From Bradyrhizobium sp. ORS 285 (GTDB lineage: Bacteria > Pseudomonadota > Alphaproteobacteria > Rhizobiales > Xanthobacteraceae): a stretch of 64,000 nucleotides of DNA. A program made the translations under genes and the position numbers. Positions 1 to 7,356 of this stretch are shown here, piece after piece. How positions within the stretch are numbered: position 1 is the stretch's first letter; every line of letters starts with the position of its first letter. The DNA lies in the NCBI RefSeq assembly GCF_900176205.1, contig NZ_LT859959.1:2687001-2751000 (forward strand), read 5' to 3'. Under the pieces are notes generated by a model. It was not told the origin of the DNA. It did not search any database and saw nothing but the letters and a program-made list of their open reading frames with translations.

Positions 1-626
1 TGAAGACGCGCGGCATGATCGGACATGTGTCGACGATGAGCGGGTGCCCGACCCTGTCCGGCCTGACCGCGGAGGGTCCGCGTGCACGCGCCTGTGCGGA
101 GCTGCGCGACAGTGAGCTGCCGCGCATCCAGCAATCGCCGGCCGATTTCGTCGTGATCGGGCAGGCATGGCAGAACTATCTGGATCTGCGCGAGGGACCG
201 GCGGCGCAGGCGCGCAACGCCGAGGTCGCCCAGCGCCTGGTCGAGACCATTCGCCTGCTGGATCGGCCGGGCCGCCATTTCCTCGTGATCGGCGGCCAGG
301 TGCGCCCCGTGAACTGCGCCTTCGATCCCCTGCGCATGCTGCCGGGCCCGCGCTGGCATGCGCCGGCGAGGCCTTGCGAGGCCGTGCCGAAGAGCGAGGC
401 GCTCGCCGCCAATCACACCATCGATGTGGTCCTCGGCGAGGCGATCAGGCCGTTGGCCAAGGTGATGCTGCTGCGGCCATCGGAGGTGTATTGCGACCGG
501 GATTGTCCTGTCGTCGAGGACGGCGTCTGGCTGTTCCAGGACGCCGGCCATTTCACGGTGGCGGGCGCGCAGCGCATGGGCGAGCGCGCCGCGCCGATCT
601 TTGCGACTTTCCTGGCTGACGATTAG
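1..626 (+). CDS. Acyltransferase C-terminal SGNH domain (5' partial)
   Basis: The reading frame is open from the window edge (first full codon at 3), so only the last ~208 residues are seen. It reads like the periplasmic SGNH hydrolase-type domain found at the C-terminus of OafA/YrhL acyltransferases. The visible support is the segment DAGHFTVAGAQ near the end, the Asp-x-x-His block of SGNH enzymes, plus a pattern of Cys residues common in exported domains. The complete minus-strand gene next door carries a similar block (WDDGHFTAQGS). It probably modifies a surface polysaccharide or lipid with an acyl group. The N-terminal membrane half is assumed, not seen. It is convergent with the next gene, 21 bases away. 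Confidence 0.7.
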   Translation, partial: KTRGMIGHVSTMSGCPTLSGLTAEGPRARACAELRDSELPRIQQSPADFVVIGQAWQNYLDLREGPAAQARNAEVAQRLVETIRLLDRPGRHFLVIGGQVRPVNCAFDPLRMLPGPRWHAPARPCEAVPKSEALAANHTIDVVLGEAIRPLAKVMLLRPSEVYCDRDCPVVEDGVWLFQDAGHFTVAGAQRMGERAAPIFATFLADD

Positions 627-647
627 TCCGGGGCGCCGCTTGGGTGT

Positions 648-2531
648 TCACTCGCTCCGGGGCGTGATCGACGCAGCCAGCGCTGGCGAGGCCTTGACGA
701 TCTCGATCGCCGCCAGTGCCGAGCCTTGGGCGGTGAAATGGCCGTCATCCCAGGCGAGCGGCGCGTCGTCGGATGTCTGCAACACGCAGCGGCTCCTGGG
801 GCAGAGCCGGTCGATCAGCGACACGTAATCGGTCTGCGGCAGGCCGTCCAACAGCTCGCGCAGGAACTCGTCGACTTCGCCGAGCAGATCCAGCGTGTGA
901 CCATCAGTGGCGACGCCGAAGCGCTGCGCCGCGATCAGCAGGTGCGGCAGGGGCCGGTCGAATTGCGGGCTCGGCCCCACCACGACGATCTCGGCGCCGG
1001 TGTCCGCGATTGTCTTGATCACGGCCTGCAGGCTTGCGCGCGCAGCCGGTGCCATCGCGGTGCGCGTCCAATTGCCTGAGAGAATGACAATGTCGGGTGC
1101 GAGATCGCGCACCAGGCCGGGCAGCCGGCGGTTGAACTCGGCGCAGGCCGAGGATTGGCCCGGTTCGTCGTAGGGAACGCATTGCGCCATCGTTGCGCGC
1201 GCCAGCGTGATCTGCGGCAGAGCGCGCTTCAGCCCGTCGACGAGATGCGCGGCATGGCTGTCGCCCCACAGCAGGACGCGGGGCCGGGCGCCCTTGGCGA
1301 GGCAGTCGGGCTGTAGCGCTGCGAAGGTCTGACCCGGGGTCAGGAAACAATGCCCTTCCTCATAAGCGCTCCGGTGGTCATAGCCGAGGAAAGCGGCCAT
1401 GGCCTGCTGCTGCGGGGAGAAGCGGCCGGGAAAGCCTGATAGCATGATCATGGTGATGCTGGCCGCCACTGCGGTCGCGCCGGTCGCGGCAAGCGCCCGC
1501 GCCGTGATCTGCCAGTCGGCGCGACGTGCGGGTTGCTCGACGAGATAGAAGCTCGCCAGCGCCAGCATCGTGCAGGCGCCGAGCAGGGCGAGCTTGTCCG
1601 TGGCCGAGCTCGGCGGCCCCCACATGGCGGTGGCGAACGACGCGACCGGCCAGTGCCAGAGATACAGCGAATACGACCACAGTCCGATTGCGATCATCGG
1701 CGATGCCACTGTGAGAACCGTCCTGTTCAGGTCCGGCTTGCCCCAGATCACGGCGGCGGTGGCGAGGCAGGGCAGCAGCGCGGCGACGCCGGGGTAGGGT
1801 GTGCGCGGCGAGTAGATGTTGACGGAGATGCCGAGCGCGATCCACCCGAGCGTGGTCACCGCGATCCTGAGCGACTGAGAGCGCAGCGCCGGCAGCGCTT
1901 CCACCGCGAGCAACGCGCCAAGCGCCAGCTGCCAGGCGCGCGCCGGCAGCAGATAGAAGGCGGCGGCCGGGTGCGTCCGGGTCTGGATCACGCAGAGCAG
2001 CAACGAGGCTGCGCACACAGCGATGAGGCTCGCGAGCATCAGCGGGCGGCGCAGCCTGAACACGGCCAGCGCGAACACGGGAAACAGCAGATAGTACTGC
2101 TCCTCGACGCCGAGCGACCAGGTGTGCAGCAGCGGCTTGGTAATCCCCGCGGCATCGAAATAGCCCTGCTGCGACCAGAACAGGATGTTCGAGGAGAAGG
2201 TGAGCACGGCCAGAGCCTGCTGTGCGGCCGACACCGTGTCCTGCGGCAGCAGGATCACGCCGGCGCCGAGCAGGATGGCGAACAGCATGGCGAAGGCGGC
2301 GGGCAAGATGCGCCGGGCGCGGCGGCGGTAGAACGCCGCGAAGGAGAACGTGCCGGCGCGCGCTTCGTCACGGATGATCCGCGTGATCAGGAAGCCCGAG
2401 ATCACGAAGAACACGTCCACGCCGACATAGCCGCTGCGGAACGGCGGGATGTCGTAATGGAACGCGATCACCGAGATCACGGCGAAGGCGCGCAGGCAGT
2501 CGATGTCGGGACGATAGTTGATTGAACTCAA
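648..2531 (-). CDS. OafA/YrhL-type acyltransferase with C-terminal SGNH domain
   Basis: This 627-residue protein starts at TTG (no in-frame ATG lies close upstream). Residues 1-~350 form the acyltransferase-3 membrane domain: RPDIDCLRAFAVISVIAFHY, then GYVGVDVFFVISGFLI, FYRRRARRILPA, and about ten hydrophobic segments. Residues ~400-627 form an SGNH domain with WGDSHAAHL (catalytic Ser block) and WDDGHFTAQGS (Asp/His block). Members transfer acetyl or other acyl groups across the inner membrane to O-antigen, peptidoglycan or other glycans. The substrate cannot be told from the sequence. The upstream 5' partial gene is a paralogue by domain type, suggesting a surface-glycan modification region to the left. 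Confidence 0.9.
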   Translation of the reverse strand: MSSINYRPDIDCLRAFAVISVIAFHYDIPPFRSGYVGVDVFFVISGFLITRIIRDEARAGTFSFAAFYRRRARRILPAAFAMLFAILLGAGVILLPQDTVSAAQQALAVLTFSSNILFWSQQGYFDAAGITKPLLHTWSLGVEEQYYLLFPVFALAVFRLRRPLMLASLIAVCAASLLLCVIQTRTHPAAAFYLLPARAWQLALGALLAVEALPALRSQSLRIAVTTLGWIALGISVNIYSPRTPYPGVAALLPCLATAAVIWGKPDLNRTVLTVASPMIAIGLWSYSLYLWHWPVASFATAMWGPPSSATDKLALLGACTMLALASFYLVEQPARRADWQITARALAATGATAVAASITMIMLSGFPGRFSPQQQAMAAFLGYDHRSAYEEGHCFLTPGQTFAALQPDCLAKGARPRVLLWGDSHAAHLVDGLKRALPQITLARATMAQCVPYDEPGQSSACAEFNRRLPGLVRDLAPDIVILSGNWTRTAMAPAARASLQAVIKTIADTGAEIVVVGPSPQFDRPLPHLLIAAQRFGVATDGHTLDLLGEVDEFLRELLDGLPQTDYVSLIDRLCPRSRCVLQTSDDAPLAWDDGHFTAQGSALAAIEIVKASPALAASITPRSE

Positions 2532-2768
2532 GATAATGGTCCGGGCGCTCGCGGCCGGCGACCATCAATCCTTCCAGTCGCCGCGCATGGGCGACTGACT
2601 AAGCTCTGATTGCAACCGAGTTGCGGGCTTCCTGTGGCGAGCCGGTCGTGCAGATAGGACACAATGCCATTGAATTGACATCGCTCGGGCCTCACGCAAC
2701 GCGCCTTCACAGACTTGCCTCAATGGCGTGTTCGCCTCGTACCAGTTTGTGCGTCGAGCGAGCGTGTC

Positions 2769-3734
2769 ATGCGTACATTGGGGCGGAAGGCCGGCCAAGC
2801 CGGTTTGGTGTGTGGCGTTGTACTATTTCAGGTTGTGATCGGCGTCACCCTTGCGCGCAGCGCAGAGCAAGGTGCCGCCGAGACGGCCAAGGAGACGCTG
2901 AAGGAGAGCGGGCCATTCGGCGGCTGCGAGCCGATCGGGCTCACGGCATCGGGCGAGCTGGTGTTTCCGCTCGAATGCAAGAAGCTGATCAAGAAGCCTG
3001 CGGAGGCGCCGGTCGCCGAGGACAAGAGCGCGACCGAGGACAGGACTGCGTCGACAGACGCGGCGCCGTCGCGGCCAGTCCAGTCTGCCGTGGCCGACAA
3101 GCCGGCTCCGGACATCAAGCCGGCCGCCAGTGAGGCGGCCTCGGTCGCCCAGCCGACGCCCGCCGAGCCGAAGCAGGCGGCGGTGATCGACAAGCCCGAG
3201 AACAATCCTAAGACGCCGCAAAAGGCGTCCGGCCTCGATCCTGTGGCGGCCCCCAAGGCCGCGGCCGGTAAGCCCTCCATCAGCAAGCCTGGGATGAGCA
3301 AGCCGGTCGCCAGCAATCCGGCCACCAGCACGTCCGCCCCCGCAAAATCGCCTGGCAGCGCTGTCACAGCCAGCGCCGCGGCGGGCAACGCAGCGCCCGG
3401 CAAGGCCGGGACGTCGACGCCGCAGCCTGGAAAGTCGTCAGCCGGCAAGCCGGGTAAGCCCGTTGTGATTGCGGTCAAGGATCCCGCGGTGAGGAGCGCG
3501 CCGACGGAGGCTCCGGCCGCGGCAAGCAAGCCGACGGCGATGTCCGCGATCCGAAAGATGATCGTGATGGCCAAGCCGGCCAACACCGGGACGCCGGTCG
3601 CGGCCCGGCCGCAAGCGGAGGATGGGCCGCGGCTGCGCACCGCCGGCATGCCCGGCTGCATGCAATTCCGCAGCTATAATCCGAGCACGCGGAGCTATCG
3701 CGGCTTCGACGGCCATATCTATGCCTGCCGCTGA
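2769..3734 (+). CDS. Secreted Ala/Pro/Lys-rich protein with BA14K-like C-terminus
   Basis: The ATG at 2769 is chosen because it places a classical signal peptide at the N-terminus (MRTLGRK, then a hydrophobic core, then LARSAEQ). The frame is open further upstream to a TTG at 2715. The middle (~residues 60-280) is low complexity, rich in Ala, Pro, Lys and Ser, and likely an unstructured spacer. The last ~25 residues, CMQFRSYNPSTRSYRGFDGH followed by IYACR, resemble the C-terminal repeat of the rhizobial BA14K (lectin-like immunoreactive) family. An exported or envelope-associated protein is likely. The function is unknown. Confidence 0.65.
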   Translation: MRTLGRKAGQAGLVCGVVLFQVVIGVTLARSAEQGAAETAKETLKESGPFGGCEPIGLTASGELVFPLECKKLIKKPAEAPVAEDKSATEDRTASTDAAPSRPVQSAVADKPAPDIKPAASEAASVAQPTPAEPKQAAVIDKPENNPKTPQKASGLDPVAAPKAAAGKPSISKPGMSKPVASNPATSTSAPAKSPGSAVTASAAAGNAAPGKAGTSTPQPGKSSAGKPGKPVVIAVKDPAVRSAPTEAPAAASKPTAMSAIRKMIVMAKPANTGTPVAARPQAEDGPRLRTAGMPGCMQFRSYNPSTRSYRGFDGHIYACR

Positions 3735-3766
3735 GCTCTCGCGGCTGAGACAATGACGAGGGACTG

Positions 3767-3787
3767 GACGGCGCATATCGCGCCGTC
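3767..3787 (+). terminator. Possible hairpin terminator after the BA14K-like gene
   Basis: An 8-bp perfect inverted repeat (GACGGCGC / GCGCCGTC, loop ATATC) lies 33 bases after the stop. Only a short T-poor tail (TTCGTG) follows, so it is a weak intrinsic terminator at best. Confidence 0.35.
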
Positions 3788-3882
3788 TTCGTGCGGGGCC
3801 ACGCGACGGCGTGGCAGACCTGCTATAGGATCGGCAACGAATTGACCCCCGAATTGATAGCCATGCCTGCCGCCGATCTGAA

Positions 3883-4485
3883 ATGACCGAGCCTCAACCC
3901 GACCTGTTCGAGATGCGCCGGCTGGAATCGCTCTCCAACACCATCTTCGGTGTGGCGATGACGCTTCTGGCCTACGACCTGCCGAAGCCGAATTTCGCCC
4001 ACATGCCGGGCTGGGACGATCTGGCTCACACCTATTCCGGACGCCTCGCCGGGCTCGTGCTCAGCTTCATCATCGCCGGGGTGTTCTGGATCAGTCATCA
4101 CCGCCGGCTGGCGCGGCAGCCGTTCGGCAGCCGCTTCGTCGTCATCCTCAACCTGTTTTTCCTGCTGTCGATCGTGCTGCTGCCGGTCACCAACGGCCTC
4201 TACAGCAGCTACCGGCTGTCGAGCGCGGTAGCCGTGCTCTACGGTCTGCATCTGACCATCATCGCCGCATTGAACGCCGCGCTCTGGTGGCTGGCTCTCT
4301 CGGGCGGCCGTCATTCCGAGATCGCCGGCGCCGTCTTTCCCGTCATCGTGTTCGTGCCGGGAATCGCGCTGGCCGCCTACGCGCCGGAATACGTGCAATA
4401 TTTCTGGATGCTCGGCTTCGGCGGATTTCTGGCGCGCCGCTTCGTCGCCACCAAGCCGGCCCAACCGCCGGGCGAGGGCGGCTGA
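3883..4485 (+). CDS. TMEM175/DUF1211 family membrane protein (putative K+ channel)
   Basis: The product is a 200-residue, six-helix integral membrane protein. The first helix carries RRLESLSNTIFGVAMTLLAY, which aligns with the family signature R-x3-FSD-x2-F-x-I at the start of TM1 in TMEM175-type potassium channels. Here FSD is replaced by LSN. The helix-2/3 region IAGVFWISHHRRL is also typical of DUF1211. Family members form tetrameric or dimeric K+ leak channels, and the bacterial length (~200) fits. Because the FSD motif is altered, channel activity is an inference. No operon partner is evident. Confidence 0.8.
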   Translation: MTEPQPDLFEMRRLESLSNTIFGVAMTLLAYDLPKPNFAHMPGWDDLAHTYSGRLAGLVLSFIIAGVFWISHHRRLARQPFGSRFVVILNLFFLLSIVLLPVTNGLYSSYRLSSAVAVLYGLHLTIIAALNAALWWLALSGGRHSEIAGAVFPVIVFVPGIALAAYAPEYVQYFWMLGFGGFLARRFVATKPAQPPGEGG

Positions 4486-4504
4486 GCGATCAGACGCAGC
4501 CCAT

Positions 4505-4537
4505 AAAAAACGCGGCGGGCCGTCTGACCCGCCGCGT
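4505..4537 (-). terminator. Strong intrinsic terminator on minus strand
   Basis: A 10-bp perfect GC-rich stem (ACGCGGCGGG / CCCGCCGCGT, 8-base loop) is followed, reading on the minus strand, by six T. It has no T run on the plus strand, so it ends a minus-strand transcript. The only candidate start upstream is the micro-ORF unit at ~4.65-4.73 kb. Confidence 0.8.
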
Positions 4538-4648
4538 CTCCGATCTTGAACTCGCTGGTCCAGGGCTGAGACCGCCCCGTTGCCGAGCCGTGATGGCGCT
4601 GATGCTGACGAATCACGCGCTCATCGAACGTCGCTCATGAAGAGCCGC

Positions 4649-4693
4649 TCAGCGGGCGATCCCAGCGAGGTGACAGCGCTTGGTGAAAGACAC
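4649..4693 (-). CDS. 14-codon micro-ORF with perfect extended Shine-Dalgarno
   Basis: On the minus strand GTG starts the peptide MSFTKRCHLAGIAR and a stop follows. It is preceded by GAAAGGAGGTGATCC (4696-4710), a 15-base perfect complement of the alphaproteobacterial 16S rRNA 3' end, at ideal spacing (7 bases from AGGAGG to GTG). Nothing longer is in frame downstream. About 110 bases of non-coding-looking sequence separate it from the terminator at 4505-4537. The unit therefore looks like a leader-peptide or dual-function small RNA of roughly 200-230 nt. The function is unknown; the coding call rests on the ribosome-binding site alone. Confidence 0.5.
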   Translation of the reverse strand: MSFTKRCHLAGIAR

Positions 4694-4884
4694 TGGATCA
4701 CCTCCTTTCGTTGTTGATGGTCCAACCAATATAGGCTGACGATCGGGGGCGCGGTAGGGGGGCCGACTACGGAACTTGGGACATGCTGCAGTGCGGCCTC
4801 GGAGCGGAGGGCGCGACCGGATGGGCCGGTGTTCCCGACTGCTCAACCCGTTCCGATCCCCTCCGCCGACCTCGTCCGAAGAGG

Positions 4885-4913
4885 TTGAGACCCGCCACGG
4901 ACCGTGTTAGGGA
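4885..4913 (+). promoter_or_regulatory. Candidate sigma-70 promoter of tRNA-Gly
   Basis: TTGAGA at 4885-4890 and TAGGGA at 4908-4913 are separated by 17 bases. The tRNA begins 12 bases after the -10 element. Confidence 0.5.
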
Positions 4914-4924
4914 ACGCGCCAGAC

Positions 4925-4998
4925 GCGGGTGTAGCTCAATGGTAGAGCAGCAGCCTTCCAAGCTGAATACGAGGGTTCGATTCCCTTCACCCGCTCCA
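4925..4998 (+). tRNA. tRNA-Gly (anticodon TCC)
   Basis: A 74-base cloverleaf is present. The acceptor stem GCGGGTG pairs with CACCCGC, the D-arm region reads TAGCTCAATGGTAGAGC, the anticodon loop is CTTCCAA with TCC, and the T-arm reads GAGGGTTCGATTCCCTT. The 3' CCA is encoded. It decodes GGA and possibly GGG. Confidence 0.97.
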
Positions 4999-5052
4999 GC
5001 CCCATGGATCTGCAAGCGGACGCTGCCCCGGCCGGTCCCGGCGGGGCGCCGA

Positions 5053-5376
5053 TCAATCGCAATAGATCTGGTTGCCGATTCGCCGGCAGGATCTGCCATC
5101 GCTGAAATAGGTGGTGTTGCCGATCGTCTGCGATGACGTGCCGTCGCTGTAATAGGTGTGAGGGCCGATCTGCTGCGAGCTGGTGCCGTCACTGTTGTAG
5201 GTGAAGCTTCCGAGCTGCTGCGACGAGGAGCCGTCGCTCCAATAGGTGTTGTTGCCGACCCGCTGGCCGGATAGGCCGTTGTCGCACATGATCTGGTTGC
5301 CGATCGTCTGGCAGTTTTCGGCGTGAGCCGCCGTGACCGCGAGCAGGCTGAAGGCGATCGTCAGAATCGAGCGCAT
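5053..5376 (-). CDS. Secreted protein made of 15-residue tandem repeats
   Basis: The product is 107 residues. Residues 1-19 are a signal peptide (MRSILTIAFSLLAVTAAHA). The mature part is almost entirely repeats with the pattern G-x-x-T-Y-x-S-D-G-x-S-S-Q-x-[IL]: GNNTYWSDGSSSQQL, GSFTYNSDGTSSQQI, GPHTYYSDGTSSQTI and GNTTYFSDGRSCRRI. They are flanked by diverged units containing paired Cys (NCQTI...IMCD at the start, SCRRI...IYCD at the end). The terminal Cys pairs may close the array by disulfides. Each unit could form a beta-hairpin. The family is not recognised and no function is assigned. It lies next to tRNA-Gly with no operon partner. Confidence 0.75.
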   Translation of the reverse strand: MRSILTIAFSLLAVTAAHAENCQTIGNQIMCDNGLSGQRVGNNTYWSDGSSSQQLGSFTYNSDGTSSQQIGPHTYYSDGTSSQTIGNTTYFSDGRSCRRIGNQIYCD

Positions 5377-5444
5377 GGCTGTTTTCCCGGGATTATCGCA
5401 TTCAAGCGCAACCGGGGCGGGAGCACAACTCCCCCCATGTCATC

Positions 5445-6371
5445 CTACTTTTTTCGCGCGACCTTGAATGCTCGCATCTGGCCGCTGAGGAAGCGCAGCA
5501 GATGGCTGGCGGCGTGCGGCAGCTCGCGGCCGCGCCGGGTGATGACGCACGCTTCGCTCGAGGACAGCAGGCGGTTGTCGATTGGCACGGCGGCGAGCGA
5601 GCCATCGGCGAGATCGGCGGCGATCGAGAAGGCCGGCAGCAGAGTCAGGCCGAGGCCGCTCTTGACGAAATGGCGGAGCACGTTGATCGAGCTGGTCGTC
5701 AGCTTGGGTGACAATGCGATGCGCTCGGCGGTTTCGGCCATCGCCACGATCTGCCGCGTGCCGTAGCTCTGATGCATCAGGCCGAGCGGATGGTCGGCGA
5801 GCTCGCGCAGGCGCAAGGGGCGGCCGAGCCGCGCCAGCGCATGATCCGGCGGCACGATCGCGCACAGCGGCTGGCGGCTCGCGGTGGCGACGCGGATGCG
5901 CGGATCGGCTGACGGGTTGAACACCAGGCCGATGTGATAGCGGTCCTCGGCCACCGCATTGACGACCTCGTTGGTGCCGGCGAGATCGAACGACATCGTC
6001 AGCTCCGGATGACGCTGCCAGAAGCGACCGAGCGGGCCCGACATCAGGTCGCTGACGAAACCCTCGCCGAGCACGATGTCGACATGGCCGCGTTTGAGCC
6101 CTTGCAGCTCGCGCAGCTTGGCGACGGTGTCCGCCTGGTCGGCTTGCCACTGTCGGAAGCGCTCGACCAGCAGCGCGCCTGCCGCGGTGGCGCGGATGCC
6201 GCGGCTGAGCCGCTCCACCAGCGTCAGCCCGAGCTCCTTCTCCAACAGCGCGATCTGCCGGCTGATCACTGAGGCGTTGACGTCGAGCGCTTCAGCCGCT
6301 GCGCGCACGGAGCCGAGCCGAATGGTCTCATGGAGGTAATGCAGCCGGTGATGATCGAGCAGGGCGGACAT
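5445..6371 (-). CDS. LysR-family transcriptional regulator
   Basis: The 308-residue protein has the LysR winged-helix domain at residues ~8-65 (GSVRAAAEALDVNASVISRQ, then LEKELGLTLVERLSRG) and a substrate-binding effector domain over residues ~95-295. It is transcribed away from the 3-hydroxyisobutyrate-dehydrogenase-like gene, with 109 bases between them that hold a perfect 17-base palindrome. By the usual LysR logic it controls that divergent catabolic/transport operon, probably in response to a pathway substrate. The effector is unknown. Confidence 0.92.
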   Translation of the reverse strand: MSALLDHHRLHYLHETIRLGSVRAAAEALDVNASVISRQIALLEKELGLTLVERLSRGIRATAAGALLVERFRQWQADQADTVAKLRELQGLKRGHVDIVLGEGFVSDLMSGPLGRFWQRHPELTMSFDLAGTNEVVNAVAEDRYHIGLVFNPSADPRIRVATASRQPLCAIVPPDHALARLGRPLRLRELADHPLGLMHQSYGTRQIVAMAETAERIALSPKLTTSSINVLRHFVKSGLGLTLLPAFSIAADLADGSLAAVPIDNRLLSSSEACVITRRGRELPHAASHLLRFLSGQMRAFKVARKK

Positions 6372-6386
6372 GGGCGTCGGACGAGT

Positions 6387-6403
6387 GTTGACTTGAAGTC
6401 AAC
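6387..6403. promoter_or_regulatory. LysR-type operator palindrome
   Basis: GTTGACTTGAAGTCAAC is a perfect inverted repeat (8-base arms around one base) containing a T-N11-A core. It lies between the divergent LysR and dehydrogenase genes, 15 bases from the regulator's start. This is the expected position for an autoregulatory and activating LysR site. Confidence 0.65.
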
Positions 6404-6480
6404 AGTAACGGCGGGAACCGCTGATGTCTGCTCTGAAATCGCATCGCTAGCTTTTCTGGGACGTTTTCGCAGGAGGCATC

Positions 6481-7356
6481 GTGACCGCGGTCGGCATCAT
6501 CGGACTTGGCAACATGGGACGCGGCATGGCGCTGACGCTGAAAGGCGCGGGCTTTGCCGTCACCGGATACGACGCATCCGAGACGACATGCGCGGCGCTG
6601 GCGGCAGAGGGCCTCTCCATTGCGGACGGCATCGGCCCGCTGGTCGCCGCCGCCGACATGATCATCCTGTCGCTGCCGACGGCCGAGATCGTCGAGCGCG
6701 TCGTGGCGGATGGCATTCTCGCCCATGCGCGGCCCGGCGTCGTCATCGTCGATACATCGACCTCGCATCCCGAGACCTCGCGCCGTCTCGCTGCGCTGCT
6801 GAAGGCGCGCGGCATGGGCTTCGTCGATGCGCCGGTCAGCGGCGGCCCGAAGGGCGCCGCGGCGGGCAGCATGACTATGGTGATCGGCGCCGAAGATGAT
6901 GACCTCGCGCGCGTGCTGCCGGTGCTGGAGAAGATGAGCGCCAAGCGCGTGCATGTCGGCGGCGTCGGCGCGGGCAACGTAGCCAAGATCGTCAACAACC
7001 TCTTGTGCGCCGCGCATCTGCTCACCGCTGCCGAGGCGCTGCGCATCGCCGGCGCAGCCGGCGTCGATGCTGAGCGGCTGCTCGACGGCCTCAATGCGGG
7101 CTCCGGCCGCTCCGGCGTGACACAGGTCAACGTGCCCAACTGGATTCTCAACGGCGCCTTCGATTCCGGCTTCACCATGCAGCTGATGCGCAAGGACGTG
7201 AGGCTCGCGGCGCAGTTCATCGGCGAGCTCGGCCTCGCTTTGCCGATGGCGGCGGACACCGCGCGCATCTGGGCGGACAGCGCCGGCAGCATCGCGGACC
7301 CTGAGGATTTCAACCGCATCGTCGAGCTGCAGCTCGGCCCGATCTCGAAGACATGA
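6481..7356 (+). CDS. 3-hydroxyisobutyrate dehydrogenase-family oxidoreductase
   Basis: The GTG start is preceded by AGGAGG at a good distance. The 291-residue protein has an N-terminal NAD(P)-binding Rossmann motif (GIIGLGNMGRGMA, residues ~5-17), the family's substrate loop DAPVSGGPKGAAAGSMT (~118-134), and the catalytic Lys block GAGNVAKIVNN (~165-175). This beta-hydroxyacid dehydrogenase family includes 3-hydroxyisobutyrate dehydrogenase, tartronate-semialdehyde reductase and related enzymes; the exact substrate cannot be told. Its stop overlaps the start region of the aldehyde dehydrogenase (ATGA), so the two are translationally coupled. This suggests successive alcohol-to-aldehyde-to-acid oxidation. 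Confidence 0.88.
   Translation: MTAVGIIGLGNMGRGMALTLKGAGFAVTGYDASETTCAALAAEGLSIADGIGPLVAAADMIILSLPTAEIVERVVADGILAHARPGVVIVDTSTSHPETSRRLAALLKARGMGFVDAPVSGGPKGAAAGSMTMVIGAEDDDLARVLPVLEKMSAKRVHVGGVGAGNVAKIVNNLLCAAHLLTAAEALRIAGAAGVDAERLLDGLNAGSGRSGVTQVNVPNWILNGAFDSGFTMQLMRKDVRLAAQFIGELGLALPMAADTARIWADSAGSIADPEDFNRIVELQLGPISKT

Larger units (their letters stand above)
4505..4735 (-). ncRNA. Putative small transcript carrying the micro-ORF
   Basis: The segment runs from about the TATATT element near 4730 to the intrinsic terminator at 4505-4537 on the minus strand. It holds the 14-codon ORF at its 5' end and no other convincing gene. The 5' boundary is a guess because only a weak -10-like element (CTATATT, 4729-4735) is visible. 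This accounts for most of the gap between the TMEM175-like gene and tRNA-Gly. Confidence 0.4.

Noticed and set aside
4377..4616. 79-codon frame on the minus strand near 4.4-4.6 kb
   Set aside because: It reads through the strong terminator at 4505-4537 into the antisense of the TMEM175-like gene.
4696..4711. 16-base match to the 3' end of 16S rRNA (TGGATCACCTCCTTTC) on the plus strand
   Set aside because: Nothing upstream resembles 16S rRNA. The match is better explained as an extended Shine-Dalgarno on the minus strand.
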